This document shows positions 13,401-25,712 of a DNA stretch of 64,000 nucleotides, in pieces. The position numbers and the translations under genes were made by a program. A model generated the notes under the pieces. It was not told where the DNA came from. It ran no database searches and saw only the letters and a program-made list of their open reading frames with translations. Source of the stretch: Acephala macrosclerotiorum (lineage: Eukaryota; Ascomycota; Leotiomycetes; Helotiales; Mollisiaceae); contig MU119473.1 in assembly GCA_014904845.1 (NCBI GenBank), forward strand, positions 1 to 64,000, written 5' to 3'. Numbering within the stretch: position 1 is the stretch's first letter; each line of letters opens with the position of its first letter.

Positions 13401-15300
13401 TTGATTTTAATAGATGTTGAGATCGTTGTAATAAAAGAAATACTAAAAATCGTTAATTTTATAAAATAACTTTTTTAGAGTTTTTATAAAATGTTTGAAA
13501 AAACGAGTTAATTTATTTTTATTATTAAGAATTTTGTAATATTTGAAATTAATCTCGTGAAAATCGATTTCTCGTTACTAATTAAAAAAAAATACATTAT
13601 TATTATTTTTAAATTATATTTCAATTTGTTTGAACCAATTAATTCAAACGAAAAATACGAAATATTGGATATTGAAACGAAATATTACATTACTTTTACG
13701 TATATAATTCGAGATTTCGATAATATTATTACAAACGTCGAAAATTTCCAATTATTTATTACTATTAAATAGAACTTCGAATTCGTTGGAGTAGCGATTA
13801 TAAAAATAGAGATTGAATATAGAATCGAATATAAAATTTTTTTTTTTTTTGTAAATAGTACAAAGAAAATTTTTTTAAAATAATTATTTGTCGTTATAAT
13901 AAAAATACAAATTGAATATAAAAATAATAATTCGTAAAATAGTGTATTTCGAGATTTTAAAGATTTTAATTTTATTTATACGATTATAATTATTCTTTTT
14001 TTAAAAATCTATTTATATCAAACCACTAGAAATCGCTATATTCGTATGTATTCTCGAATCGAAAAAGTATTGAAAAAAAAATATAACGCAAAAAATTAAA
14101 TATTAGTACTATTAAAAGATAATATAGTATTAAGTTTGTAAACGATTTTCATATTTTAATGAATTTCTTTTTATTTTTTATTTTTTATTAAATACTTTTA
14201 ATATTATTTTATGTAAAATAAGTACGATTGAAATAAACGCTATTAATTCAAAAAGAAATACAAATGAAACAATATAAAAAACGAGATTATTTTTTTCGAT
14301 TTTCTATAAAACGTTTTTTTCTTTTGATAAAAAGAAAGTAAACGAGATTTTGAATAAAAAGATTTTCGATAAAAAAACGAAAGAGTATTTTTCTATAATA
14401 GTATTACTATTTCCAAACGTGGACGTTATAAAAAAATATTTGAAAAACGATACAAAGCGTTAATTATTTTATTCTATTGAAAAAAAATGAAATTGAAAGA
14501 TTTTCGAGTATAAAAACGAGAGAAAGATTCGAATAAAAAGAATAATCTTATTATTAAACAATTTCAACTTAGGACTATTTAATATAAACGTTAATACAAT
14601 ATATAAATTCAAGTTTAAAAAAGTACGATTTATTGATTTAATCGATGAAATTAGAGAGATTTTTGAAGAATGAAAAAATTAATTCGAACGATTTAAAACA
14701 CGAGAAATACTTTAAGAGTATATTGAAAAGTATATAAAATATTTATTATTGCGAATTATTTCGATATTAAAAAAATTACGATTTATTTTTAAGCGATTAA
14801 TATTTTTATTTGTCGGGGATTGATTATAAAAATTTGAAAAAAAAATGTTCGATAAAATAATATTTAATTGTAAAGAGATAATAGTATTTGATTGAAAAAA
14901 AGTCTTTAAAATTTATAAAAATATTAATTCGCTTATTCGCATTAAAATAATTCAATATACGGCGTAGTAAAAAAAGAGTTTTTATTGTTTTAAAGTTTTG
15001 TTTTCAATTGTAGTAAAAATGTTTTAAAAATAACTCGATTGTGAAATACTTGAAAAAAGCGATAATTTTTATCGAAATTTATAGTTTTTGATCGCGAAGA
15101 AAGTTATTAGAATTTACTGATTAATTAATGCGATTATAAAGATAAATTCGATTACTTTGAAAGACGTTAATATACTTTTTTTTGTGAATAAATTTTCTAA
15201 AGAATTTGTTGAATATTTTTGCGTTTTTTTGATAGATTTCTTTTTTGAATACAATTAATTCACGTTAAACGTTCGAAATAGAAATATGATTACTTTTATG
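10499..15300 (+). pseudogene. Leader, gag and early pol region of the gypsy element, degraded
   Basis: An ATG at 10998 opens a frame rich in Lys, Glu, Arg and Leu that looks helical, as in gag proteins, but it is broken within a few codons by TAG and TAA triplets of the kind RIP makes from CAG, CAA and TGG. No zinc knuckle or protease motif was recognised. The gag call is inference from position (first reading frame after the 5' LTR) and composition. Short open frames at 12669-12884 (minus) and 13557-13772 (plus) look like chance gaps between stops, not genes. Confidence 0.45.
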
Positions 15301-15339
15301 ATTTTATTAAAATTTCTGCGAATAATAATATTGTTTTAA

Positions 15340-15560
15340 AAAGCAATTAATTTTGTAGTTCAATTCGTTTGAGTTATTATAATAATTTTAGAAGACGTAT
15401 TTTTTAGAGTCGTGATACTATTTTTGAATAATGTAAGAATTAAAAGATTTTATATAAATTACGATAACGAGTTAGTATTTCTAAAGATTCGTTGATTCGT
15501 TTTTGAATACATTTAAAATTTGAATAAAACGTTAGATCAAATCGAGAGAACTCAAATTTA
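15340..15560 (+). pseudogene. Reverse transcriptase relic of the gypsy element
   Basis: Read on the plus strand, this stretch resembles the active-site half of fungal Ty3/gypsy reverse transcriptase: Q-F-V, then I-L-E-D, then F-L-N-N-V at 15421-15435, then N-L-N-K-x-L and I-E-R-T. In functional members the F-L-N-N-V position carries two catalytic aspartates. Here both codons are AAT, the exact outcome of G-to-A change in GAT. Two in-frame stops flank the motif. The enzyme is therefore dead twice over. Identification is by motif order, not by alignment, but position 5' of the integrase supports it. Confidence 0.7.
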
Positions 15561-16849
15561 TATAAAATTTAAATTATAATTCTATTAAAACGAAATAATT
15601 ATTATTAATTTCGTTTGTAGTTTTAAAAAGCGTTTTTTTGAAAGTATAAAAATTATTAAAATTCTAAAATAAATTAAATATAATAATATTTTTGAAATTA
15701 AAATTTTTATTGAGATTTGTATTTATTATAGAATATAAATTCAATATTTTGATATTATTATCGAGTCGTTATATCGATTGATTAAAAAAGACGAATTTTT
15801 CGAATAGAGAAAAAAATAGAAAATCGTTATAGTATTTTTATAAAATAAATTTACGATGATTTTAATGTTTTGTAAAATTTATTACGATTTTGTAGATAGA
15901 TAGAGAATGATTATTTTAAGTGTCGATATTAGTTAGTAAAAGTATAGAAAGATATTCGATTAGTATAACAACAAAAAATGAAAACAAGTAATTCGATATA
16001 AATTAAAATTTTAAAATATTATTAAGTGAAATTATAATACGACAAAAAAAGAATATTAAAGAATCTTGAAATATTTTCGCAAATTATAGTTTTGATTATA
16101 TAACGTTTATTTTATTTTTAAGACGAATATTAATACGTTTATTATTTAATTAAATCGAATAGTAATAAATTTTTTTAACGCTTTAATTATTCGTTAATTC
16201 GTTTAAATACGATTATTCGACTTTGAAATCAAATATATTAAAAGAAATATTTATATTACTACAAATGGATTATTTAAAAGATTGCGAATAAAAAACGATA
16301 ATTCAAAGAAAAAAATAGATATCAATAAGTTTATTACAATCGAATTTAATTACGTTAAAATAATTTTAATTTCGATCAAAAAACGTAAAATTAATTGAAA
16401 AATTGAGAGTAGACCGTTTGTGATTAAAAGTAAACACGTGAAACGAGAATATTTGTTTGAATTATTAGATCAAATTTAAAAGAATTTTTTTAAACTTGGT
16501 ATTTTTGATTTTTAATTTTCGATATTGATTGCATTTTTCGTATATATCGTATTAATCGCTTTTTTTGAAATCAATAAATTACTAGACAATAATAACAATA
16601 ATAATATTATTTTTTTTTTTGATAATAATTATTCGAATTATTTTTAAAATATTACTTGGTATTTGATAATTTTAAAACGATTAAAATAATTTTCGAGAGT
16701 AAAATTTCGTAAATTAATTCGAGAATTTATCGATTACAACGTTCGAAACAAAATACTATAGAAAAATATTATTAAGTTTTATTTATTTCGATTTATTTTA
16801 AACGATTTAAAACAATGTATAATAGTTATAATTGAATTATATAATAAGT

Positions 16850-17340
16850 CTAAATATACTAGAAGAAAAAATACTTACTATCGAGTAATTAATCGATATT
16901 ACAAAGAAAAGTACTATAAAAACGTTCGAGATTTTATAGTAAATTGTAGCGATTATTAATACAAAAGTAAAAAGAGATACGAAAAAGTTTTATATTTTTA
17001 GAAAGTAATTTTGTTATTTTATTACATTAAAATAAATATAATTAAATTTTTGCAATATAGAATATTCGATAATTTGATTGTAATATGAGATGATTTTTTC
17101 GATTGGATTGAGATTAAACCAATGAAAAATCCAACTTCTAAAAAAATTACTAAATTTATCTACAATAATATTATTTGTAGGTACGGCGTTTTCGGTTATA
17201 TAAAATTGAACGAAAAATTCGAATTTAAAGAAATTGTTATCAAAAAATTGAATAAACTCGAAATCAAACGAATTACTATTTTTACATACAATTCGAAAGC
17301 AAATAAAATAATTAAACGAAAACATTAATTTATTATTGTC
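16850..17340 (+). pseudogene. Integrase relic of the gypsy element (zinc-binding and core domains)
   Basis: The plus strand shows a tyrosine-rich R-Y-Y-x-x-x-Y stretch and a V-N-C-S-D zinc-finger half near 16,900-16,960. From 17122 an open frame carries N-N-I-I-C-R-Y-G, then L-N-E-K-F-E-F, then K-R-I-T-I-F-T-Y-N, then I-K-R-K-H. These line up in order with the core of Ty3/gypsy integrases, with G-to-A changes at positions where acidic residues are expected (for example Lys where the last catalytic Glu should stand). Stops interrupt the upstream part. Antisense reading frames over the same bases are shadows. Confidence 0.78.
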
Positions 17341-17389
17341 GTATTGATTACTTTAACGAAAAAAAGCAAGAAAAATTGATTGAAATACT

Positions 17390-18110
17390 TACTAACTGTC
17401 CTTTTTACGGATCGAACGACTATTTATAAACTAATTAAATACACGCTATTTTACATGGTTTATAGTAGAGAAACTATTTTATTTATTGAGACCCGATTCC
17501 CCACTTAAAAAACTTTCGATTAAGACGAAGTACATAATCGAGCGAAGTTTTTTGAGCTGAGAACCAAGCAAATTGAAATGCGAGACGAGGACATGAAAGA
17601 ATCGAGATTGAAGAAAGAGCGTAGTCGCAAGTAAGGCCAAGTATATTTCGACGCTCATTATTAAACACGAAAAAAACCAATTCGAGAAAAGGATTTCGTT
17701 TTGGCATATGATATTAAGCTCATTGATTAGGACATATTTAAGAATATTAAATTGCTGTACAGGTGGTTGGGTCTATATCGAGTTCGTCAAACAAATCAGT
17801 TGAAAGGGAGTTATTTGCTCGAAGAAGTAAATAGAACGGCAATTCGAAGGTTATATACTGAGAATCGCTTGAAGAAGTTCGTTAAAAGAGATAGATACTG
17901 GGATTCCCTGGACAATGGCGAGAACGAGGATACTATTGAGTCTATTGATTTCAACGATGATGAAAATACAGATGTAGAAGAGGAGGCGACTAGGGAATTT
18001 CGTGACAAGTAGAGTACCCAAGAAATTGAAAAAGAAATTGGAATTGTAGTTCGTGTTTTTGAACTCAGTAAAGTCGAGAGAGATAAATACATACAGTTCT
18101 TTGAAGATTG
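17390..18110 (+). pseudogene. Weakly mutated C-terminal part of the gypsy integrase
   Basis: This is the best preserved coding stretch in the AT-rich block. An open frame from 17752 to 18012 begins within a segment R-W-L-G-L-Y-R-V, then G-S-Y-L-L-E-E-V, then N-R-L-K-K-F. This is the GPY/F-type module that follows the integrase core in many Ty3/gypsy elements, and an acidic tail comes after it. The frame ends at TAG (18010-18012), probably a RIP-made stop, because the same frame continues to a TGA near 18,107. Upstream (17390-17750) the same strand reads as the linker between core and module, with scattered stops. CpA and TpG are much commoner here than on either side. Confidence 0.72.
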
Positions 18111-21100
18111 AATAGATGAGAAGAATTCGTTAAACTTCGAAACAATAGTAATTTTTTAATCGGAAAAGAATTATTCTCTCTTTTTTTACCCATAGCGGTC
18201 TTACTTTTTTGTCGATTTTTTTTAAAATACTTTTGTTTATTTTAATAGATTTTATTCACGCTTCGAAAGTCTCATTTTTTTTTTATTGTAATTAGAACGA
18301 TTTTATTATATGGGAGAATGAAATTGTATTACTCTTTTTTTTTTTTTTAGAAAATCTTGAAAAATTTTAATTTTTAAAATCCACAGAAAATATTTTTTAA
18401 TATATTCAAGTATTTTTAAACATATTTTAATACATTTAAATACATTTTAATTATATTTAATTGTATTTAAATTATACAAACATTCGTTAATACAATATTT
18501 ATTATGATTTATAAGAAAACTTTTTTTAATTTTCTTTTTTCTTTTTTTCAAAATTTTTTAATTACAATTTTTTAATTTTATATTAATTTAAAAATTATAG
18601 TTTTTTTTTAATGTTATTTATTTCTTTTTTTATTTCTTTAAAATTTTAATTTGTATTATTTTATATACAAATAATTTTATTAATCGAATATATTTTATTT
18701 ACTTAAACATTTCGCGATAATTCTTTTTAAAAATTTATATATATTTTTTTTATAAAAACGATTTATAAGTATTTACTTTTTTTTATTTTTTTTTTTTTAA
18801 AATTCATTTAATACGTTTTATAAAAAATTAGTATAAAATTGTTTATTTAAAACTTTCAAAATTTTTTATTCGAAATTAGTATTATAGTATTTCAATTACA
18901 TATATCGATACGTTTTAAAGAATTTTCTTTACAAAAACAAATAAACTTTGTAATTTTCAATTATTCAAAATACAAAAATATTTGTTTGCTTTTTTTGTAT
19001 AATTTTTTTATAAATATAAAAACTTATAATTTCTTTTAATTTTATTAATAAACTTTTTTTTTTCAAATTTACGCGTTTTTTACTTTTAAGATCCAATTAA
19101 TTTATTATATTATTTTTCTATATACAAATTTTATAATTTTAATTTTTATTTTCGAAATTCTTATAATATTATTATTATATCTCAAAAAAATACTTTATTA
19201 AATCTCGAAAACACGAGTTTTGTACATAGAAAACGAAACGAAAATAATTATAATGCGTTTATATAAATCGTATAACGCGATCTCGATAATTTATAAAAAA
19301 TTATTAATAGATTATTACTTGAAAAGAAAGTAATTGCGATTAGTAATATCAATAATAAATTTATAAAAACTAAAAACGTAGTAGAAAAAGTTTTAATTGG
19401 ATAGAAAAAGAAAATTGAAAATAGCATTATTTTAAGATTTTTTGAGAAAATCTTGGAATAATATACAATTTTAAGTAAAACTTTTTTTTTTGAAATAAGC
19501 AAAATTGAGAAATCGCGTATCGCGTTTTAATAAACTCAATTTAATTTGATTAAAACTTTTGATAATATATTTAAACGCTATAATTAAAAAAATTTTTCTC
19601 GAATTTAAACATTTTAATAATTTATTGAAAGTTCTATTAATAGATTTTACGATAAATATACATACTAAAAACTCGAGTAAATATTTCGTATAAAACGTTT
19701 TGTATTTTACGAAATTATTAAAATTATTAATATAATTATTATCGAGAGAAACAAAGTTTGTAATACGCTATTTATAAAAACATTTTTTCGATTTATTGAT
19801 TGCAAAAAAGCGTTAATATATTTAAAAAATGCGAATAATGATTTAATAATTATAAATTTAAATAAAATAAATTTAAAAGAATTGCATTTTACTTTTTATT
19901 TTTATAGACTTTTAATAATTGAAAAATATACTAAAGAACTTTTTTCAATCTTTGTAAACGAGTCTAAAAAATAACCGATTATCGCTATTAGTAATATAAG
20001 TATTCGAAACGTTAAACTTTAAGAAATTATTGACGTCAATATTTTACTTTCTCAAATAGTTCCATTAATTAGCGATAACGACAACGACGGTAATAACGAC
20101 GATAACAATATTATTATTATTGGCTTTTTCGTATAAAACTCTTTACTTTCTCAAATCTTTTAAACTTTTCGAATTCTTCGATCCGCTTTTTTTTTCGCTT
20201 CGATCTCTACGCCAATCAAATCCAAGAGATTTACTATCGATAATAAGAAATACTACAATATGTTTACGTTTACATTAAAAAAACATAAAATTATTACTAT
20301 TTTATCGCAATTTAATACTATTTTATCTCGATCAATTTGCGAACTTCGATCAAATAATATACACTCAATAATTAATTGTACGTACGATATAAACAATACA
20401 TAGAAATCAAACATTACTTTCTTTAATACTTTGAACTTTACTAATCGCGTTAAAGTTTTAAATACTATTTACAATGTTTACAAGTACTCGTTTACTAAGT
20501 AATTTTATTGAGTTTATTATATAACGCTCTACGAAAATTTCGATTTGTATTTTAAAAACGATAAAAAATAGATTAAAATTATAAAAATACGATTATTTAA
20601 AATTTATAAATTGTATATTGAAAAAAAAAGTTTTCAATTCATTTAAATTTATTTTGATATTCGTTTTTGATTTATAGATATTTTTACTATTTTTCAATAT
20701 AAGTAGAAAATATTAACAAAAAATCGATTTTAATTTTCGCGAGTTTTTATCGTTTTTACGTTTATTTTTTCAATTAAATCGTTTGTTAATTTAAAAATTG
20801 TAATAGTTTTTATTTTATAAGATTTTTTTAAATAAATAAAAAAAAAAATTATTTTATTGCTTTTTTTTAAAAAAATTGATATATTAAAATTCTATTATTA
20901 ATAAACTCTTTTTAACGTATTTTTTCTTTTATATAATACGTATTTTTTTTTTATTGTTTAATTTTTGTAAACGGATCTCAAATTATAATTATTATTTTAT
21001 CGATTTTCTAAAGATTATTTTTTTCATTTTATTACTTTTTCTCAGTTTATTAAACTTTATTAAAACGATAAAATTAATCAATTTTTTTACAAAGAAAAAA

Positions 21101-22106
21101 TAGATATATTTCAAGATTTAAATTTATTGTATATTAAACTTTTTTTTTTTAATAAACTTCAAATAATTTATTTGCAATTCAACGATTATAAAAAAACGAT
21201 AAATTGATTATTTCGATTTTCTAAAAAAACCATTTAAATAAATCTTTTTTTTAGTATTAAAAATTAAATTTTAATTAGAAATTTCTTAAAATAAATTCAA
21301 TTAAACATTGTAAAAAAAGAACTTTAGAAATTGAAATTGTATGTTTATAAAATAGAGATTTTTATCGGTCGAAAATATACTAAAAATCTCAAAAATTTTA
21401 GTTTTTTTATTTTACTTTTTGTAAGTTTAATATTTGTTAGTATTGGTAGAAAAATTATTGGCAATACTATCTATAAAAAACTCAAAGAAGTTCATAATAA
21501 ATTTCGAACTTTTTTCGAAAATCGATTTTAAGAATTTTTTAACGACGAATTTTTTCTCGATAGTATTTAATTTGAAAAAATCGACGCAATTTTCAATATA
21601 GTTTATTACGCGAAATTTTTAAATTATTTTATTGTTCAATATAAGATTTTTTAATGATTAAATTACTAGAACTCGTTTAGTAATAAATATTTGTATATTT
21701 ATTGGTAAAAACAGATTGTAATTCAAATCAAATTAATTTTTCGATATTTTGAGATGAGAGAAATAGAAATGTTTTTTAGTAATAAGTTTTTTTTTAGATG
21801 CGAGATTGAGAGATTGATAATGTTTGTAAAAAATGATTAGAAGTATTTAATTATTTTTGATGATGAGTTTGAGTTTGAAATTCGTTTACTTTTTTTTTTT
21901 TATTAAGTTTTAAAGAAAAAAGAAAATAGATTGTAAAAAAGTTTAATATTGATAGAAATATTAAAAAAATTATTAGATTTTTGAAGAAAGACGATAATAA
22001 TTTGAAAAATCTCGAGTTTTGAGTTTTTTGTTTAAAACGAGTTTTTTTTCTTTTTTTAGCTTTTTTTTTCGAGGCTCGAAACGAGCTCGTTATATGGAAA
22101 AACGAT
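18111..22106. other. Long 3' region of the gypsy element, no recognisable product
   Basis: About 4 kb between the end of the integrase frame and the 3' LTR. It is AT-rich with only short frames (19248-19502 minus, 21331-21531 plus, 21851-22135 minus), none of which resembles a protein I know. Segment 20000-20480 is richer in C on the plus strand than its surroundings. It could be a long untranslated region, a lost third reading frame, or another repeat that has degraded beyond recognition. Confidence 0.4.
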
Positions 22107-22364
22107 TGTAGTAAAACTATATATTTTTTTTTCAAAAATCTTTGTAAATAATTAGTTTCGAAAGTAATACTAATTACGTGTTTTTTAGTATATAAAAAGT
22201 TTTCACTTATTATAAATTAATTAATAATTTTTTCTATTTTTATTTTAATTAATTGATTGATTGATTTACGGATTACGAATTACTTCGAATGAGTTTAGTC
22301 CACTGGTTAAAACGAATTAATTTACGATTGAACTTTTTTATTTTGTATTCTATTGCTTTTTTAT
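22107..22364 (+). repeat. 3' LTR of the gypsy element (258 bp)
   Basis: It starts TGTAGTAAAAC and ends CTTTTTTAT. It is the same length as 10241-10498 and collinear with it. It is followed by ATTAA, the copy of the target site at 10236-10240. Confidence 0.9.
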
Positions 22365-22369
22365 ATTAA

Positions 22370-22495
22370 TTATTAATTTTAAATTTAATAAACGCGCAAA
22401 AATTGAAAAATATAATCTCAATTCTAGCGCAAGCGGCGCTAGTCCCGATCTGGCCTAGTGCCGCACGTGACTATTAAACTAATATTGTATTTACA
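22370..22495 (-). repeat. Interrupted 5' LTR of the second copia copy, right segment (126 bp)
   Basis: It continues the LTR broken at 10240. It holds the GC-rich core at 22424-22473 and keeps the intact terminal TTACA at 22491-22495, the one LTR end in this family here that has not become TATA. ATTAT (22496-22500) follows. Confidence 0.88.
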
Positions 22496-22500
22496 ATTAT

Positions 22501-25499
22501 TGTTAACGTTTTATATTTAAATAAAAAATCAATTTTGCAAATAATAAACTCGTTTATAGTATTTTAAATTACTAAATTTATAAAAAATATATCTATGAAA
22601 ATAATATAAAATATATTATATATATATTAAATCGATATATATTAAAAACTATCGAATTATATTATTTACAATATTAAAAAAAATTTCTCGTTTATAGAGT
22701 TTTAATAAAACGCTAAAATAATAATAATTAAAATCAAAAAAATATTTATTGAAATTTATAATAATATAAAAAAAATAAAAAAATACTATATTTTATTATA
22801 TTGAGTTTACGAGATTATTTACGACGAATTAATCGAAAAATAAATTGATAAAAATATGATTTTATAAATAGTAATTAAAACTATTAATAATTCGATAAAA
22901 TTGAACGATATTGTATTTATATTATTAATCTTTAGAGTATACTTTAAAATAATTAGTAACGACGTATTATTATTATCAATTATTAAAAGAATTAAAATAA
23001 TTCGAGTAATTATTAAAAAAGTACGTTATTTATATATTTAACGTTAAATTAACGATATGTTTTCAATGAAAAACGATTTAAATATGAAACTTATATTAGA
23101 TTTACTAATTCTATTTAAAGTACGCGTTTAATATAAAAAAAAACAAATAAAAAAAACTATATAAATTATTAGTAATTAATAAAAAAATATATATAATTAA
23201 TATATTTTATAAATCGATTAATTTTCGTTTAATGATTATCAAGTTTTATTATACGAAAGAAAAAATATTAAAAGTTTATAATCGAATTAATAATTAAAAA
23301 AATAATCAAAAAAATTAAAAAAAAAAAAATTTGTTTTTTTAATTGAATAAAATAAACGAAGAATTAATTAAAAAATGTAATTAAGAACGTTTAAAAAAAT
23401 CACGAAATAAAAATATATACAATAAAAAATCTAAATAAAATAAATATTATAATTTTATCGAGAACGATAAAAAAAATTACAAAAATTTCAATGATTAATT
23501 TTTTATTATTATTATCGAAAAAACTAAGATTTTTATAGTTTTTATAACAAATAAAAAAAAAGCGATATAAAATTATTATTAAAACTATAAAAAGAAAATA
23601 TAATTACAATTTTTAAATAATTATTTAAAGTGTTTTAAAAAAAAGAAATCGATAATTTGATTACAAAAAAAGTTTTTAATTTCGTTTAATACGATTCTAA
23701 TAAATATATTAAAATTCGAATTTTTAATTCGAAATTAATTAACGAAATTAAAAATAAAACTATTAATATTTTTTACGAGAAATTGAAATTAATAATTTAA
23801 AAATATAATAATAAAAAAAAAAATTGATTTTTATACAATTTTCGATAATACAAAGAATTAATTAACAATTAATTATCGTTTTAATATTTTTTTTAATTCA
23901 ATTTGTAAATAAAAAAATTAAAATATAATTTCGTAATATTATTCAAATTTATATTCAATTTACAATAAATTTTCAACGATTTATATTAATACGTTTATCG
24001 AAAGAAATTCGCTATTTATATTTACTAAATACGATTATAATTATTTTGAAATTTTTATATAAGATTGCGAAAATAAAAATACACTAATAAATTACGTATT
24101 ACAAGTATTATAAAAAAAAACTATTTATAATTACGTCGATATACGATTTTTGCTTTTTAATTACGATTATTAAAAATTTTTTTAACGTTATTAAAATATA
24201 AATCGACGATATGTTTATATTAATAAAAAAAGAATTTTTTATTCTCGAAAAAAACGAATTTAATAAAATTAAATTTTTAATTAAATTTAAAGAAATTTTA
24301 ATATTAAAAATACTATTAATTTTTAATAAATACGTTTTAATTCAATTTGAAAATACGATTTAATTACGACAAAAAAATTAAAATAAAAAAATTAAACTAA
24401 TAAATATTAAATTATTTAATTTTTAAATTAAATATTAAAAACAATAAACTAAAAAAATTTATATTATTATAATTTATTAATTTGAAACAATTTTCGATTT
24501 ATTTATTGTTATTTAATATTAAAATTTAACGAAGAAAAAAATTATTATATTAAATCAAAAATTAAAATAATAAATTAAAAATTTAAATCGAGAATTCAAA
24601 TATATTATTTTCGATTTACCTATAGTAAAATTTTTCGTTTTTATTGATAATTTATTTGCAAATAATAAAAATTTTAATTTTTAAATTGAATATAAAATCA
24701 TTTTAATAAATAAATACTAATTAAACGATAAAAAGTTCGAAATCAAAAGAAATTTTATTTATTACAATTCTATTAAAAGTAAATACATTACTAAAAGTAT
24801 TTTAATTTTTAAAATATATAATATAGTAAAAAAAATCGATATAGTAATTACAATCGAATTTATTATTAATATAATTATTTAGTAATTCGATTTTCTTAAG
24901 ATTTTAATAATCGTTTATATAGATTTATATTCGTTATACGAGTATTTAATCAAATTGAAAACTATCAAAGAAAAACATTTTATAATCAATATTATAATTT
25001 TTTACTAATCGTATAAACGTAAAAAACTATAAAAAATTCAATAAATTAACGATTAAAATAATTCAATAAATATTATAATAAAATCAATATTTAATAAAAC
25101 TTTAAAAAAGTTTTTAAATACGAATTATTTTAAAATTCGAATAAAAAAATAAATTAAAAAAAAAAGAATAATAAAAATAATACAAAAAACTAAAAAAAAT
25201 ATTTATTAAAAAAAAATAAAAAAAATAAAATTTTTACGTTATATATCGAATTTTATAATTATTTGATTTATAAAATTAAAAAAAAGAGAATTATTTCAAT
25301 TTCGGTATTTATAATTTCCAATGAACTTCGAGAATAGTACTAATTTACTAGTATTGTTTTCAAAATTTAATCATATGATTTTTGCATTGAAATATTAGTA
25401 AGTTTTACGTATTAACGAATTACGATAAAAAAAGAAAATAATAGCGTTTTTTAAATAATTGATTTAGATTAATTCTTGTTACAAAGAAAGAATTGTTAG
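22501..25499 (+). pseudogene. 3' half of the outer copia element: RT and RNase H relics
   Basis: This is the continuation of 1027-3948 after the nested insertion. On the plus strand an RT segment is legible at about 24,190-24,360. The codons ATC GAC GAT (24202-24210) give I-D-D, followed by M-F-I-L, an E-F-F-I-L-E segment and a K-F-K-E-I-L segment, in the order seen in fungal copia RT. Around 24,910-25,040 comes an RNase H segment with Y-I-D, S-L-Y-E-Y-L, L-K-T and K-E-K-H, then S-Y-K-R. The pair of catalytic Asp codons survives, but stops and frameshifts lie on all sides. The stretch mirrors 4157-7160 in reverse. Confidence 0.75.
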
Positions 25500-25707
25500 T
25501 GTAAGTACAATATTAGTTTAATAGTCACGTGCGGCACTAGGCCAGATCGGGACTAGCGCCGTTTGCGCTAGAGTTGAGATTATATTTTTCAATTTTTGTG
25601 TACTTATTAAATTTAGAATTAATAATTAATTAATGAATTATTCAATTTATTTGTTTATTTCGTTTTTAATTTATTACTAATAATAAATATTTTTAGTAAT
25701 ACTAATA
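25500..25707 (+). repeat. 3' LTR of the outer copia element (208 bp)
   Basis: It starts TGTAAGTAC and ends TACTAATA. It is collinear with 819-1026 and carries the GC-rich core at 25522-25571. The next bases, ATTAT (25708-25712), match the duplication at 814-818. Confidence 0.88.
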
Positions 25708-25712
25708 ATTAT

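Larger units (their letters stand above)
10241..22364 (+). mobile_element. Ty3/gypsy LTR retrotransposon of about 12.1 kb, youngest insertion
   Basis: It is defined by 258-bp direct LTRs (10241-10498 and 22107-22364) and the 5-bp duplication ATTAA (10236-10240 and 22365-22369). One base is ambiguous: the LTR could extend to 22365 with a 4-bp TTAA duplication. Inside, on the plus strand, are an RT relic near 15,350-15,550 followed by an integrase relic at 16,850-18,110, the Ty3/gypsy order. A possible gag start (ATG at 10998) precedes them. About 4 kb lie between the end of the integrase reading frame and the 3' LTR, so the element is long for its class. RIP has changed most of it, but unevenly, and the catalytic residues of RT are altered. 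Confidence 0.87.
3949..22495 (-). mobile_element. Second copia copy, inserted in reverse orientation into the first
   Basis: It starts TGTTAGTATTAC at 3949 and ends TATTTACA at 22495, flanked by ATTAT at 3944-3948 and 22496-22500. Without the gypsy element nested in its right LTR (12,124 bp plus a 5-bp duplication) it is about 6.4 kb, with LTRs of 208 bp. Its coding strand is minus: copia-type RT reads in reverse around 5330-5490 and RNase H around 4600-4760, both close to the left LTR, which is therefore the 3' LTR. It lies inside the interior of an older copy of its own family in the opposite orientation, making a large, diverged inverted repeat. It is heavily RIP-mutated with no intact frame. 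Confidence 0.86.
819..25707 (+). mobile_element. Outermost Ty1/copia LTR retrotransposon, RIP-degraded and split by a nested insertion
   Basis: The element is bounded by two 208-bp direct LTRs (819-1026 and 25500-25707) and by the 5-bp duplication ATTAT (814-818 and 25708-25712). Its own DNA is 819-3948 plus 22501-25707, about 6.3 kb once the inserted DNA is removed. Those two halves are reverse-complement matches to the right and left halves of the inserted copy (3949-22495), which shows they once formed one continuous element. Reverse-transcriptase and RNase H relics read on the plus strand near the right LTR, which fits the copia order (gag, protease, integrase, RT, RNase H) and fixes the orientation. 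Stops and transitions throughout mean it cannot be autonomous. Family assignment rests on RT and RNase H resemblance only; no integrase was recognised in 1027-3948. Confidence 0.85.

Noticed and set aside
17014..17325. 103-codon minus-strand frame
   Set aside because: Antisense of the integrase relic on the plus strand, whose motifs are recognisable.
17811..18092. Minus-strand frame opposite the integrase tail
   Set aside because: Shadow of the weakly mutated plus-strand integrase segment.
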